This document shows positions 43,221-52,445 of a stretch of 64,000 bases of DNA, one piece after another; the first letter of the stretch is position 1, and the number at the start of each line of letters is the position of its first letter. The notes under the pieces are model-generated. The model did not search any database. It was not told the origin of the DNA and saw only the letters and a program-made list of their open reading frames with translations. A program made the position numbers and the translations under genes. Source of the DNA: Ostreococcus lucimarinus CCE9901 (lineage: Eukaryota; Chlorophyta; Mamiellophyceae; Mamiellales; Bathycoccaceae); contig NC_009356.1 of NCBI RefSeq assembly GCF_000092065.1, forward strand, positions 496,001 to 560,000, in the 5' to 3' direction.

Positions 43221-46200
43221 ATGTCGCCGGGCGACGAGGAGTTCGTGCCGCTGGGTGAAGTCGAGGATGACTTGGTCACTTTCGACGAGGAGGTGAGCTT
43301 TCGCTGTACATCAAACAATTCCAGCAATGACGGTCGTTCACTAACAGGCGGCAATGGTGACTCAAGATGAGCAGAAAGCAGAGCTATTGGAATTAAAAGC
43401 GGAGGGAGAACTTCCACTAGATCAGCTACTTCTTCGATACGGAATTCAGCACGCGATTGATAAAGGGGGCAACACGAAGCAAGAGTCGAGGGAAACAGGG
43501 GCAGCTCGACAACCAACAGTTTCCTTGCGCTCCTTAAAAGTGGAGCCCCAGGCAGTAGCTGACAATACTGTTGCGTACAACGAAGCGGTATCCATCGCAG
43601 CTGAAATCACCAGTGAAGAGAACATAATACGTAGCTTCGAAAAGTTGTTGCACAAGACGGAATCGACAAAACCACTCCCACATTTTCCAGAGCCAACGAA
43701 AACGAAAAGTCACTGGCTTCACACGTTGGAGGAAATGTCTTGGCTTTCAGGCGACTTTTCGCGAGAGCGAAAATGGAGGTAAGGAATTCTAAAACCCGAC
43801 AATCTCACGTTTTAAATAAATAATTGACGCTAGGAAACGTTCGGCTTTGAAGGTGGCAACAACACTTTCAAAAATTCGTAAACGAGAAGTTCAAACCGAC
43901 ATGAAAAAGGCACACGAAGAATTAGTACTAGCCCGTAAGACGGCAAAAGCAATCGCAGGGTCTATTCTCACATTTTGGAACAAGGCTAACAAGGTATGCT
44001 TCGAAATTTGCCGCTTTTTTATCAACTCAGATGGCGTTTAGGTATTGTCGTTGCAACGCCAAGCAGCCGACGCACAAGCGCAGAAGATGAAGCTCGACGC
44101 ACAGTTAGGTATAAAACTTACACCTGTCAGAAATTTCACGCCTTACATATCAGTAGATGAGCTCGTCAAGGTCACAGAAGCCTACTCAGCGCGACTCGCC
44201 GCAAAGTTGAATACAAATCAGCCTTTTCCTTGCTACGGTGGAAACGTACGCACAGAGCAAAAACATAACATTGAACCTTCTATTGGCAGTGGATCAAACC
44301 TTTCTGTTCAGACTAGGAGTAACTGTTCTTCTACTGATATACTAGACTTTTCATTGCTCAAACATAGTTTACGTGACTATCAGCTGGAGGGTGTCAGGTG
44401 GTTAAGAAATTGCTATATCAATAATTTGAACGTACTATTGGCAGATGAAATGGGCTTGGGTAAAACTATTCAGACTATCGCTCTTCTTTCTATGCTCGCG
44501 ACCGAGTTTGGAAACTGGGGACCACACTTGATTGTTGTACCCACATCTGTTATGCTCAACTGGGAGGTTGAATTTAAGAAGTGGTGCCCAGCTTTGAAAG
44601 TGTTCACCTATTTTGGTTCTGTTCGCGAGAGGCGTTTGAAGCGGCATGGGTGGAGTAAGCCGAATAGTTTCCACGTTTGCATAACTTCTTATCGCATTGT
44701 TACTCAGGATCAGAGTATCTTTCGACGTAAAAATTGGGAGTATCTAATACTGGATGAGGCCCACATGATAAAGAATTGGCGATCACAGCGTTGGCAAGTA
44801 CTCTTAAATTTTAGTACGAAGCGTAGGCTCTTGATCACTGGCACTCCACTGCAGAATGAATTGATGGAACTGTGGGCGCTGATGCACTTTCTGATGCCAG
44901 ACTTATTTGGATCTCACTCTGAATTCAAAGACTGGTTTGCGAATCCAATGAGTGCTATGGTGGACGGCACTCAGTCGGTAAATGAGTTGATAGTTACCCG
45001 TCTACATTCTATCCTCCGACCATTTATTTTGCGTAGGTTGAAAATGGACGTCGAAAAGACGCTTCCAGAGAAACACGAACACATCGTGAAATGCGTCCTA
45101 TCCCGCCGGCAAAGGCGCCTGTACGAGGAGTACATATCCTCTAACAACACACTCAGGACACTAGCAAGCGGGAACGTCATGGGTGTGATGAACTGTCTCA
45201 TGCAGCTTAGAAAGGTTTGCAATCACCCAGACTTGTTCGCCGGAAGGCAGATATGTAGTCCATTTGATGTGAAACATGTATGTTGGCTATCATATTTCGT
45301 GTTGCTCACGAGTGCGCGCCTCAAATCGGCAAGATGCGGGATTAATCTTCGACTCAGTGGACCAAATGTGGCCGGCAATGGAAAAGAATTGAACCGCTAT
45401 AGATCGCGAGATCGAATTGAAGAACAGCATAATGTCGGCACTTCTTTCATGGAAAATATCGTGCTTCCATTATCAGAAGTACGAGCCGAACGCACAACAT
45501 TTCAAGCGACAAGTCTATCATTTTATGCCGCTCAAGCTCTACTGTCCAATATCACGGCACATACACGTTACGCAACAACTATATTCCCCAAAACAAAACA
45601 TCTATCACAGTTCGGTAGAATTGGCCAATTAGCTTGGTTTGAAGACTCAGCTGTCATAGATAATTTGATTCGCTTCACATTTATTATCCCAAATGTGAGA
45701 TCAACAACGCCATCCGTATGGTCTCTCAATGAATCAACACACTCTAGTGGTGGTCGATTTGAAGAATGCGCTCTCGGTCTTATGGCCCCAATCAGGAAAT
45801 TCGTCGCCAGGCAAAGTATGTTCGTTCCAGATAAACGCTTAGTACAGTTCGATTGCGGTAAATTGCAGATTTTGGCAACACTACTCCGAAAGCTGAAACA
45901 GGACGGTCACAAAGCATTGATATTCACCCAAATGACAAAAATGCTGGATGTATTAGAAGCATTTCTGAACTTGCACGGCTACACATATTGTCGCCTTGAT
46001 GGTAGCACCGGTGCTGAGCAGCGCCAGTTACTCATGCAACGGTTCAATAGCGATAAAAGACTTTTTGTCTTTATTTTGTCAACACGTTCCGGCGGATTTG
46101 GTATCAACTTAACAGGAGCAGACACCGTTATTTTTTATGATTCTGATTGGAATCCGGCGATGGACCAGCAAGCTCAAGATCGCTGCCATCGTATCGGTCA

Positions 46201-46588
46201 GACGCGGGAAGTGCATATTTACCGTTTGATAAGCGAAGGGACAATTGAAGAGAGTATACTTCAGAAAGCGGTCCAGAAACGTGAATTAGACAACATGGCG
46301 ATCCAATTGGGCAATTTCAATACGACGTCATTCAGTACACAGCAGGCACATTCGCAACAACATGCTGTCTCTGGTGAGACTTTGGAAAATGAGGCTATGT
46401 TTGAGCAAAAAAGATTTGAACGAATACATGATGTTGCAGCGCTAGGGGAGAGCGCTGCCGCCCACACGACTGAAAATACTGTAGACGAACACTACAAATC
46501 ACAACTACAGAGTGAAGATACGTTTGACCTGCAAGCACTCTTACCAGTTGAAAAGTATGCGCTCCTCAAGTGCGCTGCACAAAGTTGA
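43221..46588 (+). CDS. SWR1/SRCAP/PIE1-type chromatin remodelling ATPase
   Basis: SNF2-family motor that exchanges H2A for H2A.Z in nucleosomes. Exons 43221..43292, 43348..43778, 43834..43993 and 44042..46588 join in phase to 1069 residues. The HSA domain lies across exons 2-3 (HWLHTLEEMSWLSGDF, then RKWRRKRSALKVA). The SNF2 ATPase has LRDYQLEGVRWL, the Walker A LADEMGLGKT, DEAHMIKN, GTPLQNELMELWALMHFL and RRLKMDVEKTLPEKHEH. The SWR1/INO80-type insertion follows (about 45230-45830), then the helicase C half (LIFTQMTKMLDVLEAFL, RLDGSTGAEQRQ, STRSGGFGINLTGADTVIFYDSDWNPAMDQQAQDR is the conserved run, cited here by its start STRSGGFGINL). It is markedly shorter than yeast SWR1 or plant PIE1. Confidence 0.92.
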
Positions 46589-46690
46589 GTGTGAGAAACC
46601 GATGCGAGAGTGTGAGAAACTCTCAGAGTGATGCTTCGATCCATGTCACTTTGAGAGCTCGAAGCTCGAGTTTTATCTCTCAGAGTTTTC
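46589..46690. repeat. Small direct and inverted repeats 3' of SWR1
   Basis: GAGTGTGAGAAAC occurs twice (near 46589 and 46609), and CTCTCAGAGT also occurs twice. Together with GAGCTCGAAGCTCGAG they can fold into short hairpins. They lie between the convergent SWR1 and MAK16 genes and may help 3'-end formation; this is inference. Confidence 0.5.
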
Positions 46691-46748
46691 AAGATATGCT
46701 TTGAATTACATATAACTATAAATGGTTTCTATATGTACCCAAAGATGT

Positions 46749-47850
46749 TCACTGTTCTACTGAGGTTCTGGACAAAAGTAAAATATATATCTCCATGGAA
46801 AATACCAGTAATCACTTACCTGATCTGTTCATATTCAATCTCCCGTTGTAGACGGCGCTGGCGGATTTTCCGCGGAGTTTTGGTTTCTGGACTTCCCATT
46901 TTCCTTGTTCCCTGTCGCAGAGAGAAGCGTTAGATACAATCCAATATTTTTGCGAGTCTGGCCTACCTCTAAAGCATGTGAGTATCTAGCCGTAGAAAAT
47001 TGGTAGCTAGATTCGTAGACGCCAGCGTTCAATCGTTCCTACATATCGTTTCTCAAATTCGCGCCGTCATAACCTGGAGTAAGGCATACCAGCAACTCAT
47101 TTTCAATACTCGAGTCCAAACGCGCCGCCACTTGAGCCTTGTTTTCACGAAAGTTAATATTCGTATGCAAATTGTGTGCGCGAGAGACTTTACCTTACTT
47201 TCCGCTCTCGCATCGCGCTGTGTATGTCGTGCTGGCATTGTTTGGATTTTTTCCCTAAAGTCAGAGTAAATGAACTCGTCACGAACCAGTTGCACCTGAC
47301 TCACCTCCCAACTTTTTCTAATTTCCTTGAACGTATGAGTAGCTGAGTCAACTTTGTCAGACGTTGCTTGCTCTTGTGAACTAGAAACTTTGGCCTAATC
47401 CGCTTATCACGATCCTGTTCAAACGTTTCGGAATTTACTCACCAATGTCTCAGAGAAGAGTTTATCTGTTCCAGAGCTTCCGCATATTTGGGACTGAGTT
47501 CCGTCTTCTCCCACAACTTTGAAGGCATATGTGAACGCTCTACAGTCTTTGTGTATAGGTTGAGGATGCCTAGTTGAGTAAGTGAATTTCAGAACTTCAC
47601 AGTTCGCTAAGAGTAGCTCACCACACTCTTCTCGAATCGTCGCGTACTGACTGTTTGAAAGTGGACAAGAACTTCGGTTGCACATTCCAGTCAAGCTAAA
47701 TTCATTCCGACAAAAATTGGACGTCTCTGATGTAGCCCTATAGCTACATTGTCCATGGTTAATGATCTGTGTTATAGTATGGATGACGGGAAGAGTAGGA
47801 TCAAAAGTATCGTGCGGGCGCACCTGCCAAACTACTTCGTCACTTTGCAT
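46749..47850 (-). CDS. MAK16, 60S ribosome biogenesis factor
   Basis: Nucleolar protein needed for early pre-60S (5.8S/25S rRNA) processing. Nine exons (47850..47824, 47766..47622, 47569..47443, 47394..47305, 47254..47194, 47137..47090, 47038..46967, 46911..46820, 46767..46749) join in phase to 226 residues. Key stretches are [30 protein letters not shown] (zinc-binding Cys), [44 protein letters not shown] and the C-terminal EIEYEQIR. The acidic region before the end is much reduced relative to yeast and animal MAK16. Introns are about 48-57 nt, so intron DNA makes up roughly 40 percent of the gene. Divergent from glutathione reductase. Confidence 0.93.
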
Positions 47851-48040
47851 GGCTTTCGCCAAAGAGGAGAGAGAAGCGCGCGCAGCGGTAGGCTTATATA
47901 TATTCGACGGTATCGACCGATCGGCCAGCGAGCTTCGCTTGTCGTCGAAGATTGACTCGCCAGTACAACCTGCACTCAAAAGACGAGAACGTGCGCGGCG
48001 GCGGAACTAGGAAAAGTATTTTGTCCTTGTCATCTGATTG

Positions 48041-48095
48041 GACTAGGCACTTTAGTGATCGTAACCTAGGCACTAAAGTGCCTAGGTTACGATTC
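48041..48095. repeat. Perfect 17-bp-arm inverted repeat (hairpin)
   Basis: ATCGTAACCTAGGCACT, a 2-base AA spacer and its exact reverse complement occupy about 48058-48093. A third partial copy (CTAGGCACTTTAG) lies just upstream at 48044. The same 16-mer occurs at 10603. It lies in the divergent promoter of MAK16 and glutathione reductase. It could be a foldback element relic, a transcription-factor palindrome or a hairpin. Confidence 0.75.
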
Positions 48096-48118
48096 AAATA
48101 GCTTTATATTATATTGTT

Positions 48119-48176
48119 ATATGTATGATATGATATGATATCATATCATACATATCGTGGTACCACGTGTATGTTT
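48119..48176. repeat. ATATG-rich palindrome and CGTGGTACCACG palindrome
   Basis: TATGATATGATATCATATCATA is a perfect palindrome centred near 48137 and flanked by matching ATATG/CATAT arms with one extra ATGAT repeat on the left. Right after it, CGTGGTACCACG is a second perfect palindrome. Both lie in the short spacer upstream of glutathione reductase. Confidence 0.75.
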
Positions 48177-48253
48177 TGTGGAGCCTCGACGGCGCGGTGT
48201 GGCCGACCAGGTATGTTCTTTGTCTTTCACGCGGCCGAACTTGACGCATTCGA

Positions 48254-49914
48254 ATGTTAGTCGCTAAACTATCATCACAAGGATTTAATCTCGTTCGTTT
48301 TCAAAAACGGACGGCGCTCCGGGTCGTCGCTTCTGCGAAAAATACGGAGGGTGCCCGCGTGATGCGTACAGCGGCCGTGAGGGGAGCTTCCTCAGAACAT
48401 GGTTTCGACTACGATATTTTCGTCATCGGTAAGTCATACTTTCACATCGCGCGTTTCTAAATCGAATGAATATTGGTAGGTGGGGGATCTGGCGGAGTTC
48501 GCGCGTCGCGAATGGCTTCAAGCGCGGGTGCAAAAGTTGGACTCTGTGAAATGCCTTACGACCCAATAAGTTCAGATAGGACTGGTGGGCTCGGCGGCAC
48601 TTGTGTAATTCGAGGTTGCGTTCCGAAGAAACTATTCGTCTTTGGAAGCGGATTTTCTGCCGATTTCGAAGACGCAAGTGGATTCGGATGGGTGTTGAGT
48701 GAACCCAAGCTAGACTGGAAGAGGCTACTCGACGCAAAATTGAAGGAAACAGAGCGTTTAAATGGGATTTATGAAAGGTTACTTGATGGTTCAGGTGTCA
48801 CATCCTACGTAGGCGCTGGGAAATTATTGGACAATCACACAGTCGAGATAACTGGACAAGAGGTACGAGAAGTTTTTTTCTCTAAACGTGTGCGTGTTGA
48901 AAATGAATATAGGGCTCAAAGGAAAGCGTGACTGCGAGAGATATCCTCATCGCCACCGGGGGGAGAGCTTATGTGCCCGACATCCCTGGTGCAGAGCTTG
49001 GCATAACGTCGGATGAAGCCCTAAACTTGACCGAGCTACCGAAGAAAATGGTGATAGTGGGTAGTGGTTACATTGCAGTCGAGTTTGCTGGTATTTTCGC
49101 TGGACTTGGCGTGGAAGTCGACTTGGTTTATCGTCAAGCCCTTCCTCTTAGAGGCTTTGACGATGATATACGCAGCACAGTCTACTCTAACTTGAAAGAG
49201 AGAGGAATTAATCAAATTTCTAGCTGTCAACTCGTCAGTTTGGACAAACAGTCGGATGGTCGGTTGTTGTTAAGAACGTCTACTGAAGAATTAGAAACGG
49301 ATGTAGTTATCTTTGCGACAGGAAGGATACCAAATACAACTAGACCGAAACTTGGGCTAGAAAGTGTGGGGGTCGAACTTTCTGCAACGGGTGCCATAAA
49401 AGTGGATGAATACAGTAGAACTACGGTGAGCAATATATGGGCTGTTGGTGATGTTACCGATAGAGTCAATTTGACACCGGTTGCGCTTATGGAAGGGATG
49501 GCCTTTGTAGACACAGTCGTAAGGGGTAATCCGACTAAACCGGATTATGAGAATATACCATGTGCAGTATTCTCTCAACCGCCCGTTGCGACCGTCGGTT
49601 TATCAGAAAACGATGCGATTATGAGGGGGGTTCGATGCGATGTTTTCATGTCTTCTTTCACTCCGATGAAATATTCTCTCTCTGGGCGTAAAGAGAAAGC
49701 TCTGATGAAACTGGTAGTTGATTCAGTCAGTCAAAGGGTATTAGGTGTGCACATGGTAGGCCCCGATGCGGCAGAAATACTTCAAGGTTTCGCAACAGCT
49801 CTGAAATGTGGAGCTACCAAGCAGCACTTCGATCAGACTGTTGGTATCCATCCCTCTAGTGCTGAAGAGTTCGTGACAATGCGTTCGTTGACGCGGACAG
49901 TGGGGGGCGAATAG
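48254..49914 (+). CDS. Glutathione reductase, probably plastid-targeted
   Basis: NADPH-dependent flavoenzyme reducing glutathione disulfide. Exons 48254..48428, 48480..48862 and 48913..49914 join in phase to 519 residues. The first ~50 residues are basic and Ser/Ala-rich ([17 protein letters not shown]), like a plastid transit peptide. The FAD-binding motif [18 protein letters not shown] crosses the first junction. The redox disulfide motif is [13 protein letters not shown]. The NADPH site is [24 protein letters not shown] and IWAVGDV follow, and the C-terminal catalytic His-Glu is in [14 protein letters not shown]. Length matches plant GR. Confidence 0.95.
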
Positions 49915-50151
49915 GATGTAGGTAAGAATCATGGGCAGCGTTCTCAAGCATCAGGCAAGTACGCACGTTAGTCACACGCGAATTCATCATGAACAACCAA
50001 AGGAAAATCATTTGTCGCTTTGGCTCCATAGTCATGTATCGGCTCTACACTCATATTTAGTTTTAATACGACAACGAATCTAAATACCAGTCAAGCCTAC
50101 TCTCGCTGAACGAGAAAATCATCTGTTTTCGCACAGCATACTCGTAATATA

Positions 50152-51203
50152 TTAGCCAAACAGCACATTCAACGGATCAACTCTAGGAACAATCGACGTA
50201 ACCTGAGCATATTTATGTTCAGAATACTTTTCATGAATTGCTTGAAACTGATCTGGCTCATAAGCCATCATATCGGCATGAAGGATGTCGATGCACTGTC
50301 GCAATTTTGGTGTGTCTAAATCTACCAAGAACGGTATAATTTGTGGCTTTTCTCTACACAAGTAAAATTCTGCAAGGACAGTAGCTGCGGCGGCAATAAC
50401 CGCGGGAGGAAATTGCAGAAAAACACTTCGCATCAGCGTTACTTCAGACAAAAATGATGCCAAATGTGAGCACAACTGATCCGCTTTGATTTTCGATAGA
50501 TAAATTGTGAGAAATGTTTTCGTCGTCGTCAGCGTGACAGAGAAATCCAAACATTTTAATATGATTCGTTCCATCTCGATAATCTGAGATCGATCGTACG
50601 AGTTATCTGTTATAAAGCACAACTCTTCGATCTGTGGTGCATAGATTTCCTCATATTTTGCGGCTATGAATACGCATGTTATCCCCAACAACTGAAGTTT
50701 TGAACGACTTATTGGTAGCTGTTGCAAACACATATCCGTGTACGCCACGCTTAAAAATAGTGTTTCGGGTACGAGCTTATACTCTTCTGCAACTTCTATC
50801 ATCCAATCGACTAAAATACGTCTCATACTCATACTGATATCTGGGGAAGAAAGCCCAAGTTTGCTGGGAGGTTCCCGCTGCGACTTCAGAAGGTTGATGT
50901 AAATATCGTCTACAGTTGAGAACTTGTTAGACATTCTAACGTTATTCCCAGTCAGAGATGCCGCGGATACATCTTTGGCGTATCCCTGGCTCGCGCTCTT
51001 GTGAACCTGGTCTTCGGACGCAGAAGTTGATGGTGCTGAACCTGCTAATTTTGAGCTCTCTTTCAAAAGAAAGCGGTTTGTGCTCGAGTTCGTGACATCG
51101 CGTAGTATTGTCAGGTGTCCCTAATTGAGAGCAAAACATGAGAAGATGCGGTTTTGCGTTGTTTTAACATCCGTACCGATTCGTCCACTACACCAGGAAC
51201 CAT
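50152..51203 (-). CDS. A-type mitotic cyclin
   Basis: Activator of CDKs in S phase and G2/M. Exons 51203..51177 and 51120..50152 join in phase to 331 residues. The N-terminal part carries ILRDVTN, like the LxDxTN element near cyclin A/B destruction boxes; a clear RxxLxxxxN box is not seen. The first cyclin box starts MRRILVDWMIEVAEEYKLVPETLF and continues LQLLGITCVFIAAKYEEI and IEELCFITDNSY, the A-type signature. The second cyclin box ends near AHELV-like PKLRQCIDIL. The short first exon (9 codons) rests on a 56-nt intron with donor GTACGG. The gene's 5' end is about 220 bases from the inverted-repeat insertion zone. Confidence 0.9.
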
Positions 51204-51428
51204 GTCGCGCCACGAGACTCCGTTTTTTTGAATTTGCCGACTTTCACTGCGACTGGCGAACGGTAGAGGGACCGCAGAGCGACGAAGGAGCGACGAAGGA
51301 GCGATCGTAGATCGTAGATTGCGTCCTCTGCAAGACCGCAAATGTCTTAAGGAATCGAGCTTGTGTAACGTGTTGCGATGTGAGTCGTCTGCGATTTTGA
51401 ACGGCGGGGTTCGTTTCGTTCCCAGCAC

Positions 51429-51518
51429 GGAAAAATTTATATATCGCCCCTTTAGAGAGTACCTACACACATGACGAGTCATGAACCGTGGATATATACG
51501 TATTTTACACCGTTTAGT
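51429..51518. repeat. Left arm of ~90-bp inverted repeat
   Basis: It matches the reverse complement of 52192-52279 over its full length, with only a 2-base TA indel. It carries the 12-bp core ATGACGAGTCAT. It overlaps the likely last exon and 3' end of the small gene 51471-52086. Near-identity implies a recent duplication or insertion event. Confidence 0.9.
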
Positions 51519-52086
51519 TCTAAAAGTTTGATTCTACAACATCTACGAGGTACTTACTAATGCTAATTTGCTCGCCTTTGCTTGCCTTGCGTTTGTGTTC
51601 ATCGACCATCTTCTCGTGCCAGCCCCTCTTCCTGCTCAACGCCGTATCACCCGCCGCGCCTCTCATAGGAATCGCAACCAGGTTCGACATACCGAGCACA
51701 CCATCGCCGTCCATTTTGCTATTCTTGGACATGTTTTGAGACATCTCTCTGTGTGTCTTCAAGTTGTGCATGAAACGTTGAAGTTTGTCGAGCGCGTCTG
51801 TGATGTGTGCGGCTTCATCAGGCTCGAACGTAAACTCCGGATCGAGTGCGAGTTGTATCATCTCGGTACACGATTGAACCCAGCGTGACTTTACACTCAC
51901 GTTGTCGAAAGCTGCTCCAAGGCTTCTCCGATGAGTTGGTAGAGAGGCTTCAACATTATCTGGAATCGCTGGAGTCACGTGTCTCCTGGAATCGCTGGAG
52001 TCACGTGTCTCCTGGAGCCCGGACGATACGTGAAGAGCATCACCGAACGGATCGTCGAAGGGATCATCGTCGCACTCGTCTTCCAT
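51477..52086 (-). CDS. Unknown ~190-residue acidic/helical protein between inverted repeats
   Basis: The ORF from ATG 52086 begins MEDECDDDPFDDPFGD, then has a Ser/Arg/His-rich part and a helical part with FTFEPDEAAHITDALDKLQRF and KRGWHEKMVDEHKRKASKGEQI. Read without splicing it has 188 residues. A strong donor (A-GTAAGTACC, near 51563) and an acceptor TTTTAG ending at 51520 define a ~44-nt intron, after which the frame continues LNGVKYVYIHGS and stops inside the left repeat arm; this model is preferred. A 26-bp tandem duplication sits in the N-terminal third. I recognise no family. It is more GC-rich than host neighbours. It could be a host gene disturbed by the duplication or an accessory gene of a mobile element. 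Confidence 0.5.
51961..52012. repeat. 26-bp tandem duplication
   Basis: Two exact adjacent copies of a 26-base unit (it starts TGGAATCGCTGGAG) lie inside the unknown gene. As 26 is not a multiple of three, the two copies are read in different frames, yet the ORF stays open. Confidence 0.95.
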
Positions 52087-52191
52087 CCGACCATCGCCCG
52101 CACGCGCGACGACAACTGGCGCGACAGGCGTGGAAAAGACACGAGGCGAACGTGTTTTTCACCAAGGTAGGAATACTCTATTGTAGATGGC

Positions 52192-52279
52192 ACTAAACGG
52201 TGTAAAATACGTATATATCCACGGTTCATGACTCGTCATGTGTGTAGGTACTCTCTAAAGGGGCGATATAAATTTTTCC
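52192..52279. repeat. Right arm of ~90-bp inverted repeat
   Basis: Reverse complement of 51429-51518 apart from a 2-base TA indel. Its outer end directly abuts the GC-rich left end of the two-gene transposon. It contains ATGACTCGTCAT. Confidence 0.9.
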
Positions 52280-52445
52280 CCCCGAACGCGTTTTTTGAAC
52301 GCGCCGGGGTTTAGCGAAACGCGATGGCGCAACCGTCGCGTTCGCGCGCCCGCCAGTGCGCGGTGCGGCCGCGGCCGCCCGCGGGTGCGCGTGAGTAGTT
52401 CGAGGTGATTCCGACGCGTCGCGTCCGCACGTCGTCGCGCGCCGA

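Noticed and set aside
51568-52196. Plus-strand ORFs in the inverted-repeat segment
   Set aside because: They are shadows of the minus-strand gene. The spliced minus-strand model has a canonical donor and a sensible acidic start.
51429-52279. The 90-bp repeat arms as termini of the XPG-SWIM transposon
   Set aside because: The left arm is inverted and 0.8 kb away, and no third copy lies at the right end near 56.5 kb. A separate duplication fits better.
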